From the NCBI GenBank assembly GCA_964463375.1, contig CAYXBQ010000003.1, positions 1 through 64,000 on the forward strand: 64,000 nt of DNA, in the 5' to 3' direction. Origin of the DNA: UMGS1696 sp964463375 (lineage in GTDB: Bacteria; Bacillota; Clostridia; Oscillospirales; CAG-272). Below the pieces are notes generated by a model. That model worked only from the letters and a program-made list of their open reading frames with translations, had not been told where the DNA came from and searched no databases. Shown here in pieces: positions 8,990 to 17,394 of this stretch. Within the stretch, counting starts at the first letter, position 1; every line of letters starts with the position of its first letter. A program made the position numbers and the translations under genes.

Positions 8990-9017
8990 TTGTATTTTCT
9001 CAAAAATATGCTATAAT
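8990..9017 (+). promoter_or_regulatory. Promoter of the YgjV-like gene
   Basis: TTGTAT and TATAAT with a 16-base spacer lie 55 bases before the start codon at 9072, and GGGAGG just upstream of the ATG is the ribosome binding site. Confidence 0.6.
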
Positions 9018-9071
9018 ATAGATTGCTCCGCTACATATAGCGTATGACATCAATACATCCAGGGAGGCTCT

Positions 9072-9587
9072 ATGCGGATCATAGGACATATCTTGGGGAT
9101 CCTGGCGATCGGACTTTTCTTCCTTTCCTACCAGATCTCGGAAAAAAAGAAGCTGCTGGTGGTGCAGACTTTGGCGACCACCTGTATGTGCTTGCAATAT
9201 GCATGCTTGGGTGCCTACGCCGGCTTCGCATCCAATATCGTGTGCATCATTCGTAACATCCTTTTCTATTATCGAAAGAAGGATACCACCTTTGGCAAAT
9301 GGCTCCCCGTGGGGCTGGCGCTCATCATGGGTGTCGTATCGGTGCTGGGCTGGGACGGATATTATTCCCTGTTTGTCATCGTCGGACTCATGGTCAATAC
9401 CCTGTGCATGGGCTATTTGGAGCCTCAGGGACTGCGCAAAAGCGTGCTGTTCACCTGTACGCTCATCATCCTGTACGATGCTTTCACCGGCTCCTATGCG
9501 GGGCTGGTCAGCGAAGCCCTGTCCATCGTGTCGGCAGTCATCGGCATCGTTCGGTATCGGAAGGAAAACGCACCAAAGAAGCCATAA
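9072..9587 (+). CDS. YgjV-family inner membrane protein
   Basis: A 171-residue protein with about six hydrophobic segments. The opening GHILGILAIGLFFLSYQ, the central RNILFYYRKKD and the later IIL/YDAFTGSYAG pattern agree with the YgjV (Imp-YgjV) family, whose function is unknown. The gene is a single transcription unit divergent from the B12 operon. Its last dozen codons, including the KENAPKKP tail, overlap the left arm of a palindromic repeat (9563-9628), so the C-terminus may have been shaped by repeat insertion. The tail is basic and would lie in the cytoplasm. Confidence 0.7.
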   Translation: MRIIGHILGILAIGLFFLSYQISEKKKLLVVQTLATTCMCLQYACLGAYAGFASNIVCIIRNILFYYRKKDTTFGKWLPVGLALIMGVVSVLGWDGYYSLFVIVGLMVNTLCMGYLEPQGLRKSVLFTCTLIILYDAFTGSYAGLVSEALSIVSAVIGIVRYRKENAPKKP

Positions 9588-9628
9588 ATCTTAGCTTTTT
9601 GGCGCGTTTTCTCGAGTTGATCAGCGTT
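9563..9628 (+). repeat. Palindromic repeat, copy A (MITE/REP-like)
   Basis: From GAAAACG to CAGCGTT this stretch aligns over about 66 positions, roughly four fifths identical by eye, with the reverse complement of 20159-20240. It is an imperfect palindrome with arms GAAAACGC...GCGTTTTC. The left arm is inside the 3' end of the YgjV-like gene. The two copies lie in opposite orientation on either side of the purine operon. Confidence 0.65.
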
Positions 9629-9636
9629 GCATGATG

Positions 9637-9690
9637 CAAAAAATGGGTACGTACCTGCACCTTGATTCGGCAGGCAGTACCCATTTTTGT
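9637..9690. terminator. Terminator shared by the YgjV-like gene and purL
   Basis: AAAAAATGGGTAC (from 9638) pairs with GTACCCATTTTT (9677-9688), with T-runs on both strands. It lies between the convergent ends of the YgjV-like gene and purL. Confidence 0.85.
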
Positions 9691-9710
9691 TATGCTTTAT
9701 TTATGCTACA

Positions 9711-12700
9711 TCAACCAAAGTATGCTCTTGCAGAGGCAAACAGCTGGGGATCGTAGTTGCCGGGGACATTCTTGTACAGACCGGCGTTCCAGCGTTCCGT
9801 GTGTCCCATCTTGCCCAGCACCCGTCCGTCGGGAGAGGTGATGCCTTCGATGGCCAGCAGGGAACCGTTGGGGTTGTAGTCCATGTCCATGGTGGCGTTG
9901 CCGTCCAGATCCACGTACTGGGTAGCCACCTGCCCGTTTTCGATGAGCTTTGCCAGCACATCCTGGGGTGCGATGAACCGACCTTCGCCATGGGAGATCG
10001 CCACATTGTATACGTCACCCACCTGGGTACCGGCCAGCCACGGGGACTTGTTGGAGGCAATTCTCGTCCGCACGATCCGGGACTGGTGTCTGCCGATGGT
10101 GTTGAAGGTCAGCGTCGGGCAGTTTTCGTCCGTGTCCACGATCTCGCCGAAGGGAACCAGACCCAGCTTCACGATGGCCTGGAAGCCGTTGCAGATCCCG
10201 CACATCAGACCTTCCCGCACCTTCAGCAGCTCGTTGGTCCGCTCCTTGATGATGCCGTTCCGGAAGAATGCCGTGATGAACTTGCCGGAGCCGTCCGGTT
10301 CGTCACCGCCGGAGAAGCCACCGGGTACAAAGATCACCTGGGCCTGGGGCAGCTTTTCCGCAAAGGCAGCCACAGAATCTGCTACCAGTGCGCTGGTCAG
10401 GTTGCGGATTACCACGATCTCCGGTGCAAAGCCGGCGTTTTCCAGTGCCTTCGCCGTGTCGTATTCGCAGTTGGTACCGGGGAATGCCGGGATCAGCACA
10501 CGAGGCTTGGCAAAGGTGTCGCTGCTGTAGATCCGGTGGGTAGCAGGACTGCAAATGTTTTCCACCGTAGTGGTGTCGGGCTTGCGGTCCGATGCTCGTA
10601 CATTGGTAGGATATACGCCCTCCAGCTTCTTCGTGTAGATGTCGTGGAGCATACCCATGCACAGCTTGGTGTCGCCGTAGGTCATTTCCACCGCTTCCGT
10701 GGTCAGACCCAGCAGGGTGCCGTCCAGCGTTTCGGTGGTCTCTACGATAAAGGAACCGTAGCTGTAGCCGAACAGTTCGTCCATCGTGATGTTCTTGTCA
10801 TAGGCAAAGCCCAGCCGGTTGCCGAAGCTCATCTTCATGATCGCCTCAGCCACACCGCCAAAGCCGGGGGTGTAGATGGTCAGTGCCTTACCGGCGGTCA
10901 CCAGTGCGTGGATCTTGTCGAACAGAGCCAACAGAGAAGCGGTCACCGGCAGCCCGTTTTCGTCATATGCGGGACGGAACCAGTATACCTTGTGTCCGGC
11001 ACCCTTCATTTCGGGGGTGGTGACGTTGTCCAGCTTGTCGGTGGTCACGGCAAAGGAGACCAGCGTGGGCGGTACATCCAGATCCTCGAAGGAACCGGAC
11101 ATGGAGTCCTTACCGCCGATGGCAGCCACACCCAGCTCCATCTGGGCCTTGTAGGCACCCAGCAGTGCAGCTAAGGGTTTGCCCCAACGCTTGCCATCCT
11201 TCATGGGCTTTTCGAAATATTCCTGGAAGGTCAGATAGGTGTCGGTGAAGGAGGCACCGGCGGCGATCAGCTTGGATACGGATTCCACCACGGCCAGATA
11301 GGCTCCATGGTAGGGAGACTTTTCGGCGATGTACGGGTTGTAGCCCCATGCCATGTAGGAAACGGTGTCCGTGTCTCCATGCTCGGTGGAGATCTTGTGT
11401 ACCATAGCCTGGCTGGGCGTTTCCTGATACTTGCCGCCGAAGGGCATCATGACCGTACCGGCACCGATGGTGGAGTCGAACCGCTCGGACAGACCCCGCT
11501 TGGAGCATACGTTCAGATCCCCTGCCAGTGCCTGCATGCCTTCCTCGAAGGAAGCCGGGATCGCCTTAGCAAAGGCCATGGGTGCTGCCGGTGCGATGTC
11601 GATGTGCTTTTCGGCACCGTTGGAGTTCAAGAATTCTCTGGACACATCCACGATGGTCTTGCCACGCCAGTGCATCACCAGACGAGGCTCGGCCGTCACC
11701 GTGGCCACGATGGTGGATTCCAGGTTTTCCGCTTCGGCCAGTGCACAGAACCGCTCGGCATCCTCCGGTGCGACCACCACAGCCATACGTTCCTGGGATT
11801 CGGAAATGGCAAGCTCCGTGCCGTCCAGACCGTCGTACTTCTTCGGCACCTTGTCCAGATCGATCAGCAGACCGTCTGCCAGCTCCCCAATGGCAACCGA
11901 TACACCGCCGGCACCAAAGTCGTTACACCGCTTGATGAGCCGGGCAGCTTCGCCGTTGCGGAACAGTCTTTGCAGCTTCCGTTCCTCCGGCGCATTGCCC
12001 TTCTGCACCTCTGCACCGCAGGATTCCAGGGAATGCAGGTCGTGGGACTTGGAGGAACCGGTAGCACCGCCGCAGCCGTCTCGACCGGTACGGCCGCCCA
12101 GCAGGATCACGATGTCTCCCGGATCCGGGCATTCTCTGCGCACATGATCGGCAGGGGTAGCAGCCACTACGGCACCGATCTCCATACGCTTTGCCATATA
12201 GCCATCGTGGTACAGCTCGTCCACCTGTCCCGTAGCCAGACCGATCTGGTTCCCGTAGGAGGAATACCCGGCGGCGGCCGTGGTCACCAGCTTCTTCTGG
12301 GGCAGCTTACCGGTCAGGGTCTGGGACACAGGTCTGGTGGGATCGGCAGCACCGGTCACACGCATAGCGGCGTACACGTAGGAACGGCCGGACAGCGGGT
12401 CACGGATGGCACCACCGATACAGGTAGCAGCACCGCCAAACGGTTCGATCTCCGTAGGATGGTTGTGGGTCTCGTTCTTGAACAGCAGCAGCCACTTTTC
12501 TGTCTTGCCGTCCACGTTCACATCGATCTTCACCGTGCAGGCGTTGATCTCTTCGGATTCATCCAGCTTGGTCAGCCGACCGTCTGCCTTCAGGGCCTTG
12601 GCAGCAATGGTACCGATATCCATCAGGTTGATGGGCTTGTGGGTGCGACCCAGCTTTTCCCGCACTGCCTTGTATTCCTCGAAGGTCTTTTGCAGCAGCG

Positions 12701-13418
12701 GATCCTCAAAGGTCACATTGTCGATGGTGGTCAGGAAGGTGGTGTGCCGGCAGTGGTCGGACCAATAGGTGTCCGTCATGCGGATCTCGGTGATGGTGGG
12801 CTCCCGGTTTTCCGTGCGGAAATAGTTCTGCAAGAACCGCAGGTCGTCCACGTCCATGGCAAGGCCGTACTGCTTCACAAAGGCAGCCAGACCAGCGTCG
12901 TCCAGGGCTAAGAACCCATCCATGACAGCCACGTCTGCCGGCACGTCATACTTGGTCACCAGCGTGTCCTTTGTTTCCAGCACAGCCTCTCTGGCCTCCA
13001 CCGGGTTGATCACGTACTTCTTCACAGCCGCCAGCTCTTCCGCAGACACGTCACCGGTGAGCACATATACCTTGGCGGTGCGCACGTCGGGACGGGTGTC
13101 CTGGGAGATGATCTGGATACACTGGGCAGCAGAGTCCGCTCTCTGATCGTACTGACCGGGCAGATATTCCACAGCAAATACGATGCTGCCCTCTGCCACG
13201 TCCAGCTCCCGATAGGTCACGTCTACCTGGGGCTCCGAGAAGACCGTGCCTACCGCATAGTCGAACAGCTCCGGCGTGATGTTTTCTACGTCATACCGGT
13301 TCAGCAGCCGCAGGGACTGGACGGAGGAGATCCCCAAAAAGGCGTGGATGTCGGACAGCAGGGCATCGGCCTCCACCGCCAGCCCCGGTCTTTTTTCTAC
13401 ATATATACGATAAACCAT
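9711..13418 (-). CDS. purL: Phosphoribosylformylglycinamidine synthase, single-chain
   Basis: A 1235-residue FGAM synthase, the fourth step of purine synthesis, converting FGAR, glutamine and ATP to FGAM. The order is an N-terminal PurS-like region, two synthetase halves (SDHCRHTTF near the first, then GGKDSMSGSFEDL) and a C-terminal glutamine amidotransferase with VPGGFSGGDE and the nucleophile Cys in MCGICNGFQA. PurS, PurL and PurQ functions are thus in one chain, as in proteobacterial and many clostridial enzymes, rather than three subunits as in Bacillus. It is the last gene of the purine operon, 19 bases after purD, with AGAGG before the ATG and a terminator just downstream. Confidence 0.96.
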   Translation of the reverse strand: MVYRIYVEKRPGLAVEADALLSDIHAFLGISSVQSLRLLNRYDVENITPELFDYAVGTVFSEPQVDVTYRELDVAEGSIVFAVEYLPGQYDQRADSAAQCIQIISQDTRPDVRTAKVYVLTGDVSAEELAAVKKYVINPVEAREAVLETKDTLVTKYDVPADVAVMDGFLALDDAGLAAFVKQYGLAMDVDDLRFLQNYFRTENREPTITEIRMTDTYWSDHCRHTTFLTTIDNVTFEDPLLQKTFEEYKAVREKLGRTHKPINLMDIGTIAAKALKADGRLTKLDESEEINACTVKIDVNVDGKTEKWLLLFKNETHNHPTEIEPFGGAATCIGGAIRDPLSGRSYVYAAMRVTGAADPTRPVSQTLTGKLPQKKLVTTAAAGYSSYGNQIGLATGQVDELYHDGYMAKRMEIGAVVAATPADHVRRECPDPGDIVILLGGRTGRDGCGGATGSSKSHDLHSLESCGAEVQKGNAPEERKLQRLFRNGEAARLIKRCNDFGAGGVSVAIGELADGLLIDLDKVPKKYDGLDGTELAISESQERMAVVVAPEDAERFCALAEAENLESTIVATVTAEPRLVMHWRGKTIVDVSREFLNSNGAEKHIDIAPAAPMAFAKAIPASFEEGMQALAGDLNVCSKRGLSERFDSTIGAGTVMMPFGGKYQETPSQAMVHKISTEHGDTDTVSYMAWGYNPYIAEKSPYHGAYLAVVESVSKLIAAGASFTDTYLTFQEYFEKPMKDGKRWGKPLAALLGAYKAQMELGVAAIGGKDSMSGSFEDLDVPPTLVSFAVTTDKLDNVTTPEMKGAGHKVYWFRPAYDENGLPVTASLLALFDKIHALVTAGKALTIYTPGFGGVAEAIMKMSFGNRLGFAYDKNITMDELFGYSYGSFIVETTETLDGTLLGLTTEAVEMTYGDTKLCMGMLHDIYTKKLEGVYPTNVRASDRKPDTTTVENICSPATHRIYSSDTFAKPRVLIPAFPGTNCEYDTAKALENAGFAPEIVVIRNLTSALVADSVAAFAEKLPQAQVIFVPGGFSGGDEPDGSGKFITAFFRNGIIKERTNELLKVREGLMCGICNGFQAIVKLGLVPFGEIVDTDENCPTLTFNTIGRHQSRIVRTRIASNKSPWLAGTQVGDVYNVAISHGEGRFIAPQDVLAKLIENGQVATQYVDLDGNATMDMDYNPNGSLLAIEGITSPDGRVLGKMGHTERWNAGLYKNVPGNYDPQLFASARAYFG

Positions 13419-13437
13419 AATTATTACCTCTTACCAA

Positions 13438-14715
13438 TTATTTCCCATAGGCTGCCAATGCTCTTGCCCCGATGTCGCATCTCTTGTAGGCGTTGGCAAA
13501 GGTCACATCTGCCGCTGCATCATAGGCGTTGGCGATGGCCTCCTGCAAGGTATCTGCTACAGCGGTCACACCCAGCACACGACCACCGGCGGTCAGCAGC
13601 TCCCCGGCATCGTTCCGCTTGGCACCGGCCACAAACACCTTGGCATCGTGCTTCAGGGTCTCCGGCATGGTGATGGGGAAGCCGGTCTCATACTTTTTCG
13701 GATAGCCGTTGGAGGCAAGGATCACACAGCAGGCATGACCGTCCCGGAACCGAACATCCACATCTGCCAGCCGTTCCTCTGCCACTGCACGCATGATGGT
13801 GAACAGATCGGTCTCCAGCAGCGGCAGCACCACCTGGGTCTCCGGGTCACCAAAGCGGCAGTTGTACTCGATCACCTTGGGTCCCTTGGGTGTCAGCATC
13901 AAGCCAAAGTACAGGCAGCCCTTGAAGGTGCGGCCCTCTGCGTTCATGGCACGCATGGTGGGCAGGAAGATCGTTTCCATGCACTGGGCGGCGATCTCCG
14001 GCGTGTAATAGGGATTGGGTGCCACCGTGCCCATACCGCCGGTGTTCAGACCGGTATCGTTGTCGCCGGCTCGCTTGTGGTCCATGGACGACACCATGGG
14101 TACCACCACCTTGCCATCGGTGAAGGACAGCACGGATACCTCGGGCCCGGTGAGAAATTCCTCGATGACCACCCGGCTACCGGAGGCACCAAAGATCTTG
14201 TCCTCCATGATCTCCCGCAGTGCCGCCACCGCTTCGTCCCTGGTCTGGCAGATCAGCACGCCCTTGCCCAGTGCCAGCCCATCGGCCTTGACCACCAGCG
14301 GCACCTCTGCCGTTTCCACATAGCGCAGTGCCGCATCGATGTTGTCGAACACCTCGTAGGCCGCCGTGGGGATGCCGTACTTCTGCATCAGATTCTTGGA
14401 GAAGACCTTGCTCCCCTCGATCTCAGCCGCTGCCTTGTTCGGGCCAAAGCAAGGGATCCCGATCTCTTCCAGTCTGTCCACCAGACCCAGCACCAGCGGA
14501 TCATCCGGTGCTACCACACAAAAGTCGATCTTTTTCTCTGCCGCAAACGCCGTGATAGCGTCCAGATCCTTCACGCCGATGGCAACACATTCTGCCACAT
14601 CGGTCATCCCACCGTTCCCCGGCAGGGCATACAGCTTGTCGATCTCCCGGCTTTCCGCCAGCTTGGTGAGAATGGTATGCTCTCTCCCACCGGAACCGAT
14701 TACCAGTACAGTCAT
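13438..14715 (-). CDS. purD: Phosphoribosylamine-glycine ligase
   Basis: A 425-residue ATP-grasp ligase joining glycine to phosphoribosylamine, giving GAR. It opens with MTVLVIGSGGREH, the classic PurD start. It continues with the ATP-grasp segments PLVVKADGLALGKGV and GPEVSVLSFTDG, then the metal/substrate site YNCRFGDPETQ near residue 290. GGAGA precedes the ATG. It is followed closely by purL and preceded by a 103-base intercistronic gap with a strong hairpin. Length is normal for the family. Confidence 0.96.
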   Translation of the reverse strand: MTVLVIGSGGREHTILTKLAESREIDKLYALPGNGGMTDVAECVAIGVKDLDAITAFAAEKKIDFCVVAPDDPLVLGLVDRLEEIGIPCFGPNKAAAEIEGSKVFSKNLMQKYGIPTAAYEVFDNIDAALRYVETAEVPLVVKADGLALGKGVLICQTRDEAVAALREIMEDKIFGASGSRVVIEEFLTGPEVSVLSFTDGKVVVPMVSSMDHKRAGDNDTGLNTGGMGTVAPNPYYTPEIAAQCMETIFLPTMRAMNAEGRTFKGCLYFGLMLTPKGPKVIEYNCRFGDPETQVVLPLLETDLFTIMRAVAEERLADVDVRFRDGHACCVILASNGYPKKYETGFPITMPETLKHDAKVFVAGAKRNDAGELLTAGGRVLGVTAVADTLQEAIANAYDAAADVTFANAYKRCDIGARALAAYGK

Positions 14716-14756
14716 GATGTATCTCCAAAATATAGTTTGATTTTATAAGCGTCAAA

Positions 14757-14794
14757 CTGTAGGGCATGGAAAAAGCTTTCCAAATACCCTACAG
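14757..14794 (-). promoter_or_regulatory. Intercistronic hairpin between purH and purD
   Basis: CTGTAGGG (14757-14764) and CCCTACAG (14787-14794) pair perfectly, and an inner GGAAA/TTTCC stem closes a 4-base loop. There is no T-run, so this looks like an mRNA processing or stability element rather than a terminator. Confidence 0.5.
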
Positions 14795-14818
14795 CTCTCA
14801 TTGTTTACGTGTATTGGA

Positions 14819-16003
14819 TCAATGGTGGAACAGACGCATGCCCGTGAAGCACATGGCGATGCCGTACCGGTCGCAGACCTCGATCACGTTGTCGTCCCGG
14901 ACACTGCCGCCGGGCTCTGCGATGTAGGAAACGCCGCTGCGCCGTGCTCTCTCGATGTTGTCACCGAAGGGGAAGAATGCGTCGGAGGCCAGTGCCACAC
15001 CGGTGATACCGGCCAGATATGCCTTCTTTTCGCAAGCGGTCAGCTCTTCCGGCTTTTCCGTGAAGTACTGCTGCCACATGCCCTCACCCAGTACGTCCTC
15101 GTTCTGTTCGGAGATGTATACGTCGATCACATTGTCCCGGTCGGGTCTGCCCAGTGTCGGCAGGAAGGGCAGGGCCAGCACCTTGGGATGCCGCCGCAGA
15201 TGCCAGATGTCTGCCTTGTTACCAGCCAGTCTGGTGCAGTGGATACGGGACTGCTGTCCGGCACCCACACCGATGGCCTGTCCGTCAACGGCAAAGCACA
15301 CGGAGTTGGACTGGGTATACTTCAGGGTGATCAGTGCCACGGTCAGATTCAGGCGTGCTTCCTCCGGAATGTCCTTGTTGGCGGTCACGACCTTGGCAAA
15401 GGCTTCGTCGGTCACCTTGTAGTCGTTGCGGCCCTGCTGGAAGGTGATGCCAAATACCTCCTTGGTCTCCACCGGATCCGGCACGAAATCGGGATCGATC
15501 TGCACAATGTTGTAGTTGCCCTTCTTCTTGGACTTGAGGATCTCCAGTGCCTCCGGTTCGTAGCCGGGTGCGATGATCCCGTCGGAAACCTCCCGCTTGA
15601 TGATGGTGGCGGTGGTCACGTCGCATACGTCAGACAGCGCAATCCAGTCCCCGAAGGAAGACATACGGTCGGTCCCTCTTGCTCTGGCATAGGCGCAGGC
15701 CAGGGGAGAATCGTCCAGCCCCGGAATGTCGTCTACAAAGCACATCTTCTTCATGTCCTCGGAGAGCTTCCAGCCCAGTGCCGCAGAGGTGGGAGAAACG
15801 TGCTTGAAGGAGGTAGCACAAACCTGACCGGTGGCTTCCTTCAGCTCCTTCACCAGCTGCCAGGAGTTGAAAGCGTCTAAGAAGTTGATGTAGCCGGGAC
15901 GGCCGTTCAGGATCTGGATCGGCAGCTCATCGCCGTTCTTCATGTAGATCTTTGCGGGCTTCTGGTTGGGGTTGCAGCCGTATTTCAGTTCAAATTCTTT
16001 CAT
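14819..16003 (-). CDS. purH: AICAR transformylase (stand-alone PurH formyltransferase domain)
   Basis: The 394-residue protein matches only the AICAR formyltransferase part of PurH, which formylates AICAR with 10-formyl-THF. Motifs include ELKYGCNPNQKPA at the start, SFKHVSPTSAALG with the catalytic Lys-His pair near residue 68, SNSVCFAVDGQAIGVGAGQQSR, and the end motif SDAFFPFGDNIERA. The N-terminal IMP cyclohydrolase (MGS-like) domain of bifunctional PurH is absent, and its role falls to the PurO-type gene immediately upstream. AGGTGA precedes the ATG. The gap of 11 bases to purO indicates a common transcript. Confidence 0.93.
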   Translation of the reverse strand: MKEFELKYGCNPNQKPAKIYMKNGDELPIQILNGRPGYINFLDAFNSWQLVKELKEATGQVCATSFKHVSPTSAALGWKLSEDMKKMCFVDDIPGLDDSPLACAYARARGTDRMSSFGDWIALSDVCDVTTATIIKREVSDGIIAPGYEPEALEILKSKKKGNYNIVQIDPDFVPDPVETKEVFGITFQQGRNDYKVTDEAFAKVVTANKDIPEEARLNLTVALITLKYTQSNSVCFAVDGQAIGVGAGQQSRIHCTRLAGNKADIWHLRRHPKVLALPFLPTLGRPDRDNVIDVYISEQNEDVLGEGMWQQYFTEKPEELTACEKKAYLAGITGVALASDAFFPFGDNIERARRSGVSYIAEPGGSVRDDNVIEVCDRYGIAMCFTGMRLFHH

Positions 16004-16014
16004 ATTTGTTCACC

Positions 16015-16731
16015 TCACTGATTCTTATTCACGATCCGGGTGTCGGTCTCGCCGGTGGCAAGGTCAATATACCGCACGAACAGGGAGACCTTGTTGTCCG
16101 CATTCAAATTCGTCCAAAGCAGATCCGTCAGGGTATCGATGTCCACGTCCGGCAGCTCCAGGGTCTTGGGTTCGCCCTCGAAGGAAGGCAGCGGGTCGCC
16201 CTCACCGGCATAGGTGTGGATGAACTTGGCACGACCGGCAATGGGGTTGGAGTACGCATAGGTGTACCGCTGGCAGGAGGAATCGTCGCCCTCGGCACTC
16301 TTCAGAATGGACAGGGCATAGTTCATGTCGCCGTTCTCGTGGTGGATGATCCCGGAGATGCGGGGGGTGAAGTTGGGTGCATCATCCTCGAAGGTACGGG
16401 TACGCAGGGCCTGCTCGAAGGTCATCTGCTTGTCCATCAGGTCGTAGATGGTGTCGGTCTGGTCGCCGTTGGTGACGATGGTCTTGTTGCCCAGCACTCT
16501 GACGGGATAGTAAATGATCAGGTGGGGGTCCACCATCTTAGATTCGTCAAAGGCCTTGGTGCGCATAGCGTTGCCTTCTGCCACGAATACCCGGTTCCGA
16601 CTGTTGACGCTTCTGCCCATGATGAAGTAGGCCGTTACCGCCTTCTTGCCGTCTGCGCTCTTCCCGATCAGGATTCCTCTGCCATGGTAGGCCAGGGCGT
16701 TCAGTTCATTTTCAATTGTATTGATTTTCAT
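16015..16731 (-). CDS. purO: PurO-type IMP cyclohydrolase
   Basis: A 238-residue protein resembling the archaeal-type IMP cyclohydrolase PurO, which closes FAICAR to IMP. It opens with NALAYHGRGILIGKSADGKKAV and has TAYFIMGRSVNSRNRVF, DPHLIIYYPVR and FTPRISGIIH, all in line with that family. It sits between purN and the lone AICAR transformylase, so the last two steps of IMP synthesis use separate proteins. AGGTGT lies before the ATG. The split is known in some Clostridia but is less common than bifunctional PurH. Confidence 0.88.
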   Translation of the reverse strand: MKINTIENELNALAYHGRGILIGKSADGKKAVTAYFIMGRSVNSRNRVFVAEGNAMRTKAFDESKMVDPHLIIYYPVRVLGNKTIVTNGDQTDTIYDLMDKQMTFEQALRTRTFEDDAPNFTPRISGIIHHENGDMNYALSILKSAEGDDSSCQRYTYAYSNPIAGRAKFIHTYAGEGDPLPSFEGEPKTLELPDVDIDTLTDLLWTNLNADNKVSLFVRYIDLATGETDTRIVNKNQ

Positions 16732-16743
16732 GATAGTTACACC

Positions 16744-17382
16744 TCATGTATTCTTCCGAAAGACCCGGCCATCCCGGACCTCCACTTCGTCCTCGCAGAA
16801 CAGCCGCACTGCCTCGGGCAGGATCTTCCATTCTGCTTCTTCCATGATCCGCTTCTGCAAGGTTTCCGGCGTGTCGTCATCCTGCACAGCCACCGCCTTT
16901 TGCAGCACGATAGGTCCCGCATCACATTCGGGTGTCACGATATGCACCGTTGCGCCGGATACCTTCACGCCCTTTGCCAGCGCCGCCTCATGGACGTGGA
17001 GCCCATAGAAGCCCTTGCCGCAGAAGGACGGGATCAGAGCAGGGTGTACGTTCAGGATCCGGTTGGGATACCGGTCGTACAGCTGTTCATCGATGATGGT
17101 CATAAAGCCCGCCAAAACGATCAGGTCGATGCCGTTTTCCACCACCGTATCGGTTAGTGCCTTGGTGTAGGCGGCGATGCTGTCATAGTCTTTTCTCGCC
17201 AGCACCAGAGAGGGCACGCCATGGTTCTTCGCCCGTTCCAGTGCATATACGCCGGGCTTGGAGGCCACCACCAAAGTGATCTTCCCACTGCCCAGCTTGC
17301 CGGCCGCCTCCGCATCCAGCAGGGCTTGCAGATTGGTGCCGCCACCGGATACGAATACAGCGATCTTGGTGATTTTTTCCAT
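16744..17382 (-). CDS. purN: Phosphoribosylglycinamide formyltransferase
   Basis: A protein of about 212 residues transferring formyl from 10-formyl-THF to GAR. Diagnostic segments are AVFVSGGGTNLQAL at the N-terminus, IDLIVLAGFMTIIDEQL, RILNVHPALIPSFCGKG with the catalytic Asn-His pair, and VSGATVHIVTPECDAGPI. I prefer ATG 17382, preceded by GGTGG at about 5 bases; a GTG three codons upstream (17391) is possible. The start lies just past the purM stop, so the two genes are probably translationally coupled. Confidence 0.95.
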   Translation of the reverse strand: MEKITKIAVFVSGGGTNLQALLDAEAAGKLGSGKITLVVASKPGVYALERAKNHGVPSLVLARKDYDSIAAYTKALTDTVVENGIDLIVLAGFMTIIDEQLYDRYPNRILNVHPALIPSFCGKGFYGLHVHEAALAKGVKVSGATVHIVTPECDAGPIVLQKAVAVQDDDTPETLQKRIMEEAEWKILPEAVRLFCEDEVEVRDGRVFRKNT

Positions 17383-17394
17383 AGCTACCACCGA

